Below, piece after piece: positions 17,706 through 25,208 of a stretch of 64,000 bases of DNA. The notes beneath the pieces were generated by a model that saw only the letters and a program-made list of their open reading frames with translations, was not told the DNA's origin and did not search any database. Source of the DNA: Bacteroidia bacterium (GTDB taxonomy: Bacteria > Bacteroidota > Bacteroidia > J057); NCBI GenBank assembly GCA_030430205.1, contig JAUIGE010000011.1:110803-174802 (forward strand). Direction: 5' to 3'. Numbering within the stretch: position 1 is the first letter of the stretch; each line of letters opens with the position of its first letter. The translations under genes and the position numbers were made by a program.

Positions 17706-18386
17706 ATGAAAAAGCTATTGTTATCTGTTGCTTGTTGTTTGATGCTGCTGGCTGCCCGGGGGCAGGAGAAGGATTTGCTTGACAAAATCAAACCCCGGGA
17801 GCATAGCTATACCCGCCAGGGAAATGAAGCCTTCAGTGAAGGCCGCTATTCGGAAAGCGAGACCTATTATATGAAGGCCCTGGACAAAAACAGGGATTAT
17901 TTCAAAGCGGCTTTCAATCTGGGCGATGCCATGTATCGGCAGGAGCGCTATGTGAATGCTGCGCAGCAGTTTGAGCGGGCAGCGGCCATGGCCACCACCA
18001 AAGCAGAAAAAGGCAAAGCCTTTTATAATGCCGGCAACGCCCGCATGGCCGATGGCCAATATGACAAGGCCGTAGCGGCCTATCGGCAGTCCCTCGTCAA
18101 CGATCCCACCAACGCGGATGCCCGCTACAATATGTTGTATGCCATGAAAATGATGCCCGAAAGCCAGAAACAGCAGGATAAAAACGAAAACAAACCGCCG
18201 CCCAAACCATCAGAATGGGCTAAAAACCGCAAAAGAGAAGCGGAAGAAATGATGATAAATAAGGCCTATGAAAAGGCATTGAAACACATGGAAACGGGCA
18301 TGGAGATTGACTCCACTGTAGCTGCCTTTGGCAGCTTTATGCAGCGATTGCAGCAGATTTCTGCTATTGACAAAAGTGGTAAATAG
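17706..18386 (+). CDS. batC: BatC N-terminal-type TPR protein
   Basis: 226 residues: a signal peptide (cleavage near ARGQ) and about three tetratricopeptide repeats (residues ~35-150, including AAFNLGDAMYRQERY and AFYNAGNARMADGQY), then a charged Pro/Lys linker and a helical tail. It corresponds to the TPR part of BatC. The Gln-rich region and the terminal K-D-W motif that end BatC elsewhere are missing here and occur in the next gene. Probably periplasmic. Confidence 0.85.
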   Translation: MKKLLLSVACCLMLLAARGQEKDLLDKIKPREHSYTRQGNEAFSEGRYSESETYYMKALDKNRDYFKAAFNLGDAMYRQERYVNAAQQFERAAAMATTKAEKGKAFYNAGNARMADGQYDKAVAAYRQSLVNDPTNADARYNMLYAMKMMPESQKQQDKNENKPPPKPSEWAKNRKREAEEMMINKAYEKALKHMETGMEIDSTVAAFGSFMQRLQQISAIDKSGK

Positions 18387-18420
18387 CTTTTCGACTGAAA
18401 TTCGTTTAATTCATAAAACA

Positions 18421-18966
18421 ATGGCCAAAATGAAAGCAAGCATCGTATTTTTGTTCCTATATATCAGTTTGCTGGGCGTTCACTTCGCTCAGGACGCCTC
18501 CACCTACTTTCATGCAGCTGCGCAGGCCTATATCAATGAAAATATGGAGCAAGCGAAGCTGAATGTAGAGAATGGCCTCGCCATGGCTCCTACCGACGAA
18601 AAGCTGGTAGCTTTAAAAGCCCTGCTTGACAAGCAGGAAGAGCAACAAAAGCAGCAACAAAAGCAACAGGAGGAGCAGCAGAAGCAGGAAGACCAAAAGC
18701 AGGAAGAAAAACAAGACCAACAAAGTCAGGATTCACAGGATCAGCAGCAAGACCAGCAGCAAAATCAGGATCAGCAAAGCCAGGATGGTCAAAAAAATGG
18801 CGAGCAGCAGGAACAGAAAGCGGGCGAAATGCAGGAAGCTCAAATGAGTAAAGAGCAGGTAGAACAAATGCTGCAAATGCTCCGACAGGAAGAGGATAAA
18901 ATCCAGGAAAAACTTCAGTTATTGAAGGCGAGGGGGCAAAAGAAGAAGGTGGATAAGGATTGGTAG
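18421..18966 (+). CDS. BatC C-terminal-type Gln-rich protein
   Basis: 181 residues from ATG 18421 (ATG 18430 is an alternative giving a cleaner signal peptide, M-K-A-S-I-V-F-L-F-L). After the signal peptide come one TPR-like helical pair (residues ~28-65), about 75 residues rich in Gln, Lys and Glu, and a tail with MLQMLRQEEDKIQEKLQ and the terminal V-D-K-D-W that normally closes BatC. With the previous gene it seems to make up BatC in two polypeptides. The open frame back to 18328 overlaps batC and is not preferred. Confidence 0.8.
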   Translation: MAKMKASIVFLFLYISLLGVHFAQDASTYFHAAAQAYINENMEQAKLNVENGLAMAPTDEKLVALKALLDKQEEQQKQQQKQQEEQQKQEDQKQEEKQDQQSQDSQDQQQDQQQNQDQQSQDGQKNGEQQEQKAGEMQEAQMSKEQVEQMLQMLRQEEDKIQEKLQLLKARGQKKKVDKDW

Positions 18967-18971
18967 GGGGT

Positions 18972-19027
18972 GATTAGCAGATGAGCAGATGAGCAGATGA
19001 GCAGATGAGAGGATTAGCAGATTGAAG
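18972..19027 (+). repeat. 8-bp-unit tandem array in the junction before batD
   Basis: Seven imperfect 8-bp units: GATTAGCA, then three GATGAGCA, GATGAGAG, GATTAGCA and GATTGAAG. The array sits between the stop of the Gln-rich protein and the batD start. The unit GATGAGAG is the same one repeated at 45593-45688, so the two arrays belong to one family. Confidence 0.8.
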
Positions 19028-19039
19028 ATTATTGAGATT

Positions 19040-20878
19040 ATGATGAAATCTATAGGTGTTTGTAAGAATTGGAAGCTGCTGCTGATAGCGATGATTTGCT
19101 TTCAGGGGCAGGGCATTTTTGCGCAAAAGTTTACGGCTTCTGTGAGTAAAAATCCGGTTGCGGTAAATGAAGTCTTTCAGATTTCCTTCCAAATTGAAGG
19201 AGGCAATGGGCGCGTTAATTACCCGCAATTTTCAGGTATGCAGATTTTGAGTGGGCCCAATACGAGCCAGTCGATGCAGTTTGTTAATGGCCAGATGAGC
19301 CAATCTGTTACCTATTATTTTCAGGCAAGGGTGCAAAAGGAAGGCACGGTCAAAATTGGCGCTGCCGATGTTACCATCAATGGAAAAAAGCTTACATCCG
19401 ATCCGCTTAGTCTCAAGGTTGTGAAAGGCTCAGCCCAGCCGCAGGCTGCGGCTCCCGGCCAAAAACCCGCTCAGCCACAGGCTGGTAGCCAGGACCAGCA
19501 ACTCATGAAACAAATCGCTGACAATGTTTTTGTCAGGGCTTTTATTTCCAAAAAAGAAGCATATATCGGGGAGCAGATAACCCTTACTTACAAGCTGTAT
19601 TCCAGGGCAACCCTTGTAGGGGTACAGGAAGCAGAGGCACCCAAATTCACTGGTTTTTGGGTGGAAAACATTGATATGAGCAATGCCCAGTTTCAGGCAG
19701 AGGTGCTGGATGGGGTGCAATACAGGTCAGCATCCATTCGAAAAACCATCCTTATTCCCCAAAGGGCAGGCGAGTTGAAAATTGATCCTTACAAACTGGA
19801 AACGAATGTCAGGGTCACTGTGCAACCCAATCGGAGGGGAGATTTGTTTGAGTCTTTCTTTTCCAGATACCAGGATGTGCCCTATACCGCGACAGCTCCC
19901 GCCATCAGCATCAAGGTGAAACCCCTGCCCTCTGCGGGCAAGCCTGAATCCTTTCAGGATGCTGTGGGCGATTTCAAATTGGATGTCAGCATTGACAAAG
20001 AGCAAACCCAAACCGGAGAACCTTTTACCCTGAAAATCAAGCTTTCAGGTGAAGGAAACCTCAAAAATATTCAGGCACCGGAATTGAAATTTCCGGCAGA
20101 TTTTGATCTCTATGATCCCAAGATTGACTCCCGCATCAGCGTAGCATCGGGGCGGGTGAGAGGTTCCAAATCATTTGATTTTCTGATCATTCCCCTCAAT
20201 CCGGGTGAATTCAAATTGCCGTCCGTCAATTTTTCCTATTTCGATCCGAAGGACGAGCGCTACCATGAGTTGCAAGGCCCGGAACTGGTTGTGCGCGCCG
20301 AAGGCGAGGCCCAAATGCCCATCGCCAATATGGCGCCCGTCTCAAGAGAAGACGTTGAGTTACTCAACAGGGACATCCGTTTTATAAAAACAGGAAAAGC
20401 GAATTTGCGTGAGCAGGGAAGCACATTTTGGGCTTCGGGAGCTTTTTGGAGCCTGGCAGCCATGCCTTTTTTGCTCTTCGGTTTTATCTTTTGGTACAAA
20501 CGAAAAAAGGATGAAGAAGCAGGAGATGTCGTCGGCACCCGCATGAAATATGCGACCAAACTCGCCAAAAAGAAACTGGCGGTGGCCGAAAAGCATATCA
20601 GTTTGCAGGACAAAAGCTTTTATGATGAGGTAGACCGAGCCATTTGGGGGTATTTGGGCGATAAATTGGCATTGAATCCCTCCGAACTAAACCGCCAGGC
20701 GGTGAAGCAAAAGCTGTCCGAAAAAGGAGTAGGGGAGGAGGTTAGCGCCAAACTCGAAACGCTTTTGGATAGTTGTGAAATGGCTTTGTATGCACCTGTT
20801 TCCACCGAAGGCGAAAAAACAGAATTGTATAAAGAGGCGATTAATTTGGTTACGGATCTCGAAAAACAAATCGGTTGA
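19040..20878 (+). CDS. batD: BatD-family membrane protein
   Basis: About 612 residues from ATG 19040 (19043 is equally possible; a TTG at 19022 would start inside the tandem array). A signal peptide ending near GIFAQ is followed by a large periplasmic region of Ig-like domains with the family phrase FTASVSKNPVAVNEVFQISF, a transmembrane helix (SGAFWSLAAMPFLLFGFIFW), and a cytosolic helical tail. This is the standard BatD architecture. Its stop overlaps possible upstream starts of batE, so translation is probably coupled. Confidence 0.92.
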   Translation: MMKSIGVCKNWKLLLIAMICFQGQGIFAQKFTASVSKNPVAVNEVFQISFQIEGGNGRVNYPQFSGMQILSGPNTSQSMQFVNGQMSQSVTYYFQARVQKEGTVKIGAADVTINGKKLTSDPLSLKVVKGSAQPQAAAPGQKPAQPQAGSQDQQLMKQIADNVFVRAFISKKEAYIGEQITLTYKLYSRATLVGVQEAEAPKFTGFWVENIDMSNAQFQAEVLDGVQYRSASIRKTILIPQRAGELKIDPYKLETNVRVTVQPNRRGDLFESFFSRYQDVPYTATAPAISIKVKPLPSAGKPESFQDAVGDFKLDVSIDKEQTQTGEPFTLKIKLSGEGNLKNIQAPELKFPADFDLYDPKIDSRISVASGRVRGSKSFDFLIIPLNPGEFKLPSVNFSYFDPKDERYHELQGPELVVRAEGEAQMPIANMAPVSREDVELLNRDIRFIKTGKANLREQGSTFWASGAFWSLAAMPFLLFGFIFWYKRKKDEEAGDVVGTRMKYATKLAKKKLAVAEKHISLQDKSFYDEVDRAIWGYLGDKLALNPSELNRQAVKQKLSEKGVGEEVSAKLETLLDSCEMALYAPVSTEGEKTELYKEAINLVTDLEKQIG

Positions 20879-20886
20879 GCAAAGGA

Positions 20887-21657
20887 ATGAGAAAAAATAT
20901 TTTCCATATAGGACTCGGATTTATTTTCTTCCTGATGGGGGGAAACCTGCTCTTTTCCCAAAATTGGGAAGAAGTCGTGGAGCAGGCCAATGCCGCCTAC
21001 CAGGCGGAGAACTTTGAACAGGCCGTAAGCCTGTATGATTCTGTATTGAATGGCGGACAAGAATCCGCCAATTTGTATTACAACCTCGCCAACAGCTGGT
21101 TCAAACTTGGCAAAATTGGTCCATCCATTTTGAACTATGAGCGGGCGCTCGAACTGAAACCAGGCTTTGAAGATGCGCAAGTCAACCTGGAACTTGTCAA
21201 AACAAGAGCTGTGGATAGAATCGTCGCTGTGCCTGAATTTTTGGTTTTCCGCTTGTGGAAAGGCTTCAGGGATAGCCTGAATTCCTCCCAATGGGGACTT
21301 GCAGCCATCCTTTGCTTTTGGTTGGCGCTGGCTGGTGGAGCGCTGTTTTTGTTTGGACAAAAAGCCGTTTTGAAACGATCTGCTTTCATTTCAGCTATTG
21401 CCTTTTTGCTTCTTGCATGTATGGGCTGTTTTATGGCTGCTTCCAGGTACGCTCTGGAGTTGAATAATCCGTATGCCATTGTCATGAAAAATGCGGTCTA
21501 CGTGAAAAGCGCACCTTCCGAGAACAGCAATGACCTATTTATACTTCATGAAGGAACCAAAGTAGCATGGGAGGATCAATTGGGCGAATGGGTAGAAATA
21601 CGCCTTGCTGATGGCAAAAAAGGCTGGATAAAACCCGAAGTTTTGGAGCGGATATAG
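20887..21657 (+). CDS. batE: BatE, TPR and SH3-like membrane protein
   Basis: 256 residues from ATG 20887 (M-R-K-N-I-F-H-I). It has a signal peptide, about two TPR motifs (NAAYQAENFEQAVSLYDS and NLANSWFKLGKIGPSILNYE), two central transmembrane helices (about residues 136-155 and 165-185), and a C-terminal bacterial SH3-like domain (KNAVYVKSAPSENSNDLFIL ... GWIKPEVL). This is the BatE arrangement and the last gene of the operon. A TTG at 20875 overlapping the batD stop would give a slightly longer form. Confidence 0.9.
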   Translation: MRKNIFHIGLGFIFFLMGGNLLFSQNWEEVVEQANAAYQAENFEQAVSLYDSVLNGGQESANLYYNLANSWFKLGKIGPSILNYERALELKPGFEDAQVNLELVKTRAVDRIVAVPEFLVFRLWKGFRDSLNSSQWGLAAILCFWLALAGGALFLFGQKAVLKRSAFISAIAFLLLACMGCFMAASRYALELNNPYAIVMKNAVYVKSAPSENSNDLFILHEGTKVAWEDQLGEWVEIRLADGKKGWIKPEVLERI

Positions 21658-21702
21658 CCTCCAATCGACCCATTTCAGTTTAACCTATTGATAATAAAAT
21701 AG

Positions 21703-21734
21703 TTGAATAATTATTTGACTAGAAAGTAGTTTTG
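21703..21734 (+). promoter_or_regulatory. Putative promoter of the 21.7-21.9 kb RNA
   Basis: TTG at 21703-21705 and TAGTTTTG at 21727-21734 (exact TAnnTTTG) are separated by 21 bases, within the range used by Bacteroidota promoters. It lies downstream of the batE stop and just upstream of a structured, terminator-ended stretch. Confidence 0.45.
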
Positions 21735-21739
21735 AAAAA

Positions 21740-21941
21740 AATTGCGAGAAATCTAACATTTTCGCTTTAAGTCCTAAATATCTATTCACCTAGGCACGAA
21801 GATTGTAAAAAGATATTAAGCGAAAGTACGAATCAGCGGATTCTGCACTTAAGAGTAAGCTGTTTCGCAGGTGAATGTATCAGCAATATTTGCTGATGCT
21901 TCACAATCGGAGGGTGTCCTACAAAGGGCGTCCTCTTTTTT
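21740..21941 (+). ncRNA. Candidate structured RNA or attenuating leader
   Basis: About 200 bases between a consensus promoter and a strong terminator. Pairings that can be traced are 21760-21767 with 21818-21825, 21777-21783 with 21811-21817, and a hairpin with ATCAGCAA/TTGCTGAT arms around 21878-21896. The segment 21869-21876 (AGGTGAAT) can pair either with 21784-21791 (ATTCACCT) or, through its GTGAA core, with TTCAC at 21900-21904; these are mutually exclusive. It may be a free small RNA or a leader for the genes from 22059. I do not recognise the family. Confidence 0.5.
21910..21941 (+). terminator. Intrinsic terminator of the candidate RNA
   Basis: Ten-pair stem 21910-21919 / 21926-21935 (three of the pairs are G-U), loop TACAAA, followed directly by six T. 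It ends 117 bases before the next ATG. Confidence 0.8.
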
Positions 21942-22058
21942 CTTCCTTTTTGAACTGTTGAAAAAAAATATTTTTATTAATTACAATAATTGGTAATTTT
22001 ATGGCTTGAGAATCTCCCCTTGTAATTTCGCGTTTATCACCACAGGAATTGCTATTCC

Positions 22059-23159
22059 ATGTTCACACGAATTAAACTTATGCGAAGGCCAATCTTATTT
22101 CTTCTTTTGCTCTTAGCTGTAAACAGCCAGTTTGCCCAGAACTTAATTGTTTATTATGAATCCCAGGCTGGTCAAAATCAGACAGACACCTTGTATGTCT
22201 ATTTTTACAACATGACCAGCCAACCCCTGGATGTCACCAGTACAACCCTTTCTTTTTGCTATACCTCGGGCGCACAATTGCAGCCGACGGCCATTTCATC
22301 TGAATTTGCTTCAGCCTGGGGCACTTCCTATGAATTATGTTTGGCTGAGGCTGAATTTTCCTCCTATGAGGGCACCCTGTTTAGCCAAAGGGCCAAGTAC
22401 GGTATCACTACCCTTAACCCACAGGGCATCACCATCCCTACAGGACAGACTGGTTTGGGCCAGTTGATGCTGAAAATTCCCTTTTCTGTTTCAGGCTCAG
22501 CCTATGGGCAATATTATGTAGAAATTACTTCCCAAAATCAAGTCAATGAAATTGGCGACCAGCAAGGTGATCCGATCTCTTTTGTAAGTTGGAATGCCGC
22601 CTTTCCCTTTCCGGTAGAATGGCTATCTTTCCGTGCAGAGCCTACGGAGGAAGGTTTTGTTGCCCTTAACTGGCAGACTGCCAGTGAGCAAAACAGCAAC
22701 TTTTTCGAAGTGGAAAAGAGCTTTGACGGCGAAATATTTCAAAGCCTGGAGCGCATAGACGCCCAGGGAAATAGTCAGGAAATGCATAGCTACAGCTATT
22801 TGGATAAAGGCTATATGAAGGCTGAGATGTTTTACCGCATCAAGCAGGTAGACATCAATGGGGCTTTTACCCATTCAGATGTCCTTCAGCTCAATTTTTC
22901 CGATGTGCAAGGTAAAAAGTACCGCATAAGCCCAATTCCATTTAATGATTTTGTATCAGTCGAATCCCTGGCCAGCCTGGAGCAGGATGCTCAATTGATC
23001 CTGACAGACCTGACAGGGAGAGTGATTTTGAAAAAATCATGGAAAGCAGGACAGAACAAATTTACCATTCCCACAGCTCAGTTGAACGCTGGAGTTTACA
23101 TTGTACAAATCGTAGATTCCTTCGGAAATGTTGAAAGCACGCCTATAGTCAAGAAGTAA
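22059..23159 (+). CDS. Secreted T9SS type A protein, small adhesin-like
   Basis: 366 residues. Signal peptide (cleavage near NSQFAQ), then a beta-rich domain of ~145 residues with two Cys that could be a cohesin-like or Ig-like fold, then a second beta domain beginning PFPVEWLSFRA that often precedes T9SS sorting domains (~residues 185-275), then a type A C-terminal domain (KYRISPIPFNDFVSVE ... GVYIVQIVD). Met1 at 22059 or Met8 at 22080 may be the start. The next gene begins one base after its stop. Function unknown; surface attachment or release through T9SS is expected from the C-terminal domain. Confidence 0.82.
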   Translation: MFTRIKLMRRPILFLLLLLAVNSQFAQNLIVYYESQAGQNQTDTLYVYFYNMTSQPLDVTSTTLSFCYTSGAQLQPTAISSEFASAWGTSYELCLAEAEFSSYEGTLFSQRAKYGITTLNPQGITIPTGQTGLGQLMLKIPFSVSGSAYGQYYVEITSQNQVNEIGDQQGDPISFVSWNAAFPFPVEWLSFRAEPTEEGFVALNWQTASEQNSNFFEVEKSFDGEIFQSLERIDAQGNSQEMHSYSYLDKGYMKAEMFYRIKQVDINGAFTHSDVLQLNFSDVQGKKYRISPIPFNDFVSVESLASLEQDAQLILTDLTGRVILKKSWKAGQNKFTIPTAQLNAGVYIVQIVDSFGNVESTPIVKK

Positions 23160-23160
23160 C

Positions 23161-24759
23161 ATGAACAACACGCTTATCAAATACTTGCTTTTTACGGGAA
23201 TATGGTCCGCTTTTATGCTGGCCGTACCTTCTTTTGCACAAAATAACGCACCCAACTGCGTAGCAGTTGGAAATCAAACTGTAGCAATCGGTGGCTCTCT
23301 TAGCTTTAACCTTCAGGCAAATGACCCTGATGGCGATGCCGTAATATTGAGTGCCTCAGGCACCCCTTTCAGCAATGGAGCTGTCTTTGGCCAAACCGTC
23401 AATGGTACCAATGCAACAGCTGTTTTTTCCTGGACCCCACCTGCGGGTTCACAGGGTAATTATACCCTGGTTGTAACCGCAACAGACAACAATTCCAGCA
23501 ATCCGCTGAGCTGTTCTCAAAGTATCTCTATCTCTGTCACTGGCCCTGCTCCTGTACTTCAGACGATTTGTTTACTCAATAAATTTGCTCCCGGAGGTTT
23601 TGCATTTTACCTCGGAGGCCTGCCTTCCGTCTATTCGGATCAATATGTTTTTCAGGGAACGGGTGGCCTTTTTGAGGCCTATAGTGATGGGACAGCCAAT
23701 ATTATTGGCAATATCGTCAATACGGACTCTTCTACCTGGAGGTGGATTGTCAATATGAAACTGATCAACAGGAGAAGCTGGGCAGACTGGTCTGCATTGG
23801 GTCGTTCCTATAAAGGAAACACTCCCGAAGCCCTGGCCAATCACATGAATTGGGATTATTATGAAGTGGATTCTTCTTCTGTTCTCATTGGTCTAAATCG
23901 CTTTTCAGGCGATACTTTATACATCAGGCATGCGCCTTCCAATATGTATTATGGTTTTCAACTTGGGGTAGGGGCAAATGATAAAAATGGCGAAATCGGC
24001 ATGTCTGGCTGGTTTAGCTATAATGGTGCTTATACCGGAGCCGGGGATGCAAATGTGTTAAGTTTTTGTCGTGGTAGAATCCCCACTTTTGCCGGGCTGA
24101 CAGTGTTGGAAGGAGCAGTGGATCAAAATAGCACCAATATGAAGACAAGCCTTGCTCAGGCAAGCCTGCTACCGCTGACTCAGCCTTATGCCAATACAAG
24201 CTATGCTTATAATGGTACGGAAAGCATTGCTGCAAGCGCAGCGGTTGATATGGTAGACTGGCTTCTGTTGCAATTTCGGGACGCAGGCAATCCCGCCAAT
24301 ATCGTTTACCAAAAGGCAGTCTTGCTGCACAAGGATGGGCATCTTGTGGATGCCGACGGTAGTTACCTGATTGCCCTGGATCCCTCCCTGACAGGATCAT
24401 ATTATGTCTCTTTATGTCATAGGAATCACCTGGACATCATGTCTGCTCAACCTATTAGTGCCTCTTCCAACGAATTCTTCAGCTTTGATTTTACCGGAAG
24501 CCTGTCAGATTTATTCCATTCAACCAACTCCAATAGCCCTGCGGCTAAGCAGATGGGCCCCAATGGTGCATGGGTGATGATGAGTGGAGATGTAACTGCG
24601 ACTGATGCGGTAAGTGCAGCGGACTTGAGAAAAGCAGGTCTGAACCTTAACCAAAGCGGTTTTCAGGCCGGTGATGTCAACTTCAGTGGGAGCATTACCC
24701 AGCAGGATTTAAATATGATTTTGCAGAATTTTTTCAAAAATTCTCAGGTGCCTAAATAA
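23161..24759 (+). CDS. Secreted protein with Ig-like and dockerin-like domains
   Basis: 532 residues. Signal peptide (cleavage near SFAQN), a cadherin/putative-Ig domain (residues ~32-125; LQANDPDGDAV, WTPPAGSQGNYTLVVTATD), a long central region of unknown fold (~135-470), and a C-terminal dockerin-like pair of calcium-loop/helix motifs (GDVTATDAVSAADLRKAG and GDVNFSGSITQQDLNMILQN). No T9SS sorting domain is visible, unlike the gene one base upstream. The dockerin-like end suggests anchoring to a partner protein; the upstream product is the obvious candidate, but this is inference. Confidence 0.8.
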   Translation: MNNTLIKYLLFTGIWSAFMLAVPSFAQNNAPNCVAVGNQTVAIGGSLSFNLQANDPDGDAVILSASGTPFSNGAVFGQTVNGTNATAVFSWTPPAGSQGNYTLVVTATDNNSSNPLSCSQSISISVTGPAPVLQTICLLNKFAPGGFAFYLGGLPSVYSDQYVFQGTGGLFEAYSDGTANIIGNIVNTDSSTWRWIVNMKLINRRSWADWSALGRSYKGNTPEALANHMNWDYYEVDSSSVLIGLNRFSGDTLYIRHAPSNMYYGFQLGVGANDKNGEIGMSGWFSYNGAYTGAGDANVLSFCRGRIPTFAGLTVLEGAVDQNSTNMKTSLAQASLLPLTQPYANTSYAYNGTESIAASAAVDMVDWLLLQFRDAGNPANIVYQKAVLLHKDGHLVDADGSYLIALDPSLTGSYYVSLCHRNHLDIMSAQPISASSNEFFSFDFTGSLSDLFHSTNSNSPAAKQMGPNGAWVMMSGDVTATDAVSAADLRKAGLNLNQSGFQAGDVNFSGSITQQDLNMILQNFFKNSQVPK

Positions 24760-24782
24760 ACGTGTTTTTTTTTGAGAAAAAT

Positions 24783-24812
24783 TTGCCACGAATCTAAAAG
24801 TGCCTATATTTG
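24783..24812 (+). promoter_or_regulatory. Promoter of tRNA-Asp copy 1
   Basis: TTG at 24783-24785, 19-base spacer, TATATTTG at 24805-24812 (exact TAnnTTTG). The same arrangement, with identical -7 sequence and spacing, precedes the second tRNA. Thirty-six bases separate it from the mature tRNA 5' end. Confidence 0.78.
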
Positions 24813-24848
24813 CACTCCCTCTGATAAAAAGGAGGTGCTCTTTCAAAA

Positions 24849-24922
24849 GGTCCGGTAGTTCAGTTGGTTAGAATACGTGCCTGTCACGCACGGGGTCGCG
24901 AGTTCGAGTCTCGTCCGGACCG
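24849..24922 (+). tRNA. tRNA-Asp (anticodon GTC), copy 1
   Basis: A 74-base cloverleaf: acceptor GGTCCGG/CCGGACC with discriminator G, D-loop AGTTGGTTAGA, anticodon GTC at 24883-24885 in loop CTGTCAC, and T-arm GCGAG TTCGAGT CTCGT. The 3' CCA is not encoded. Identical to copy 2. Confidence 0.97.
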
Positions 24923-24927
24923 CCTTC

Positions 24928-24968
24928 AAAAACCGCTTCTCAGTTATCTGAGAGGCGGTTTTTCTTTT
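24928..24968 (+). terminator. Terminator of tRNA-Asp copy 1
   Basis: A stem pairing AAACCGCTTCTCAG with CTGAGAGGCGGTTT around a TTAT loop, followed by a T-rich run; it begins six bases after the tRNA. Confidence 0.85.
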
Positions 24969-24991
24969 TTTTGACAAATTTTTTAAAAAAT

Positions 24992-25021
24992 TTGCACCAA
25001 AATGAAAAGTGCCTATATTTG
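24992..25021 (+). promoter_or_regulatory. Promoter of tRNA-Asp copy 2
   Basis: TTG at 24992-24994, 19-base spacer, TATATTTG at 25014-25021; same design as copy 1. The leader after it can form a small hairpin whose stem differs from copy 1 by compensating changes. Confidence 0.78.
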
Positions 25022-25060
25022 CACTCGCTCTCAAAAAAAGAGCTGCTCTTTTTACATTAT

Positions 25061-25134
25061 GGTCCGGTAGTTCAGTTGGTTAGAATACGTGCCTGTCACG
25101 CACGGGGTCGCGAGTTCGAGTCTCGTCCGGACCG
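25061..25134 (+). tRNA. tRNA-Asp (anticodon GTC), copy 2
   Basis: 74 bases identical to copy 1, anticodon GTC at 25095-25097, no encoded CCA. It has its own promoter and terminator, so it is a separate transcription unit. Confidence 0.97.
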
Positions 25135-25145
25135 CTAACAATTAG

Positions 25146-25175
25146 ACCCGCGTTCAGCAATGATCGCGGGTTTTT
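25146..25175 (+). terminator. Terminator of tRNA-Asp copy 2
   Basis: Stem ACCCGCG (25146-25152) / CGCGGGT (25165-25171) followed by TTTT. Confidence 0.82.
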
Positions 25176-25208
25176 GTATTTTAGCCTAAACAATTAACAC
25201 CTACAGAA

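Larger units (their letters stand above)
21658..22058. other. Intergenic region batE to 22059
   Basis: No credible open frame. It holds the promoter, structured RNA and terminator described separately (21703-21941). From 21942 to 22058 it is AT-rich and must contain the promoter of the two secreted-protein genes. A near match to the -7 consensus (TAATTTCG, 22023-22030) is present but is not well supported by a spaced TTG. Confidence 0.7.

Noticed and set aside
24843..25034. Minus-strand 63-codon open frame across the tRNA region
   Set aside because: It is antisense to tRNA-Asp and its promoter; the RTRLELATPCV-type peptide is a well-known artefact of tRNA antisense translation.
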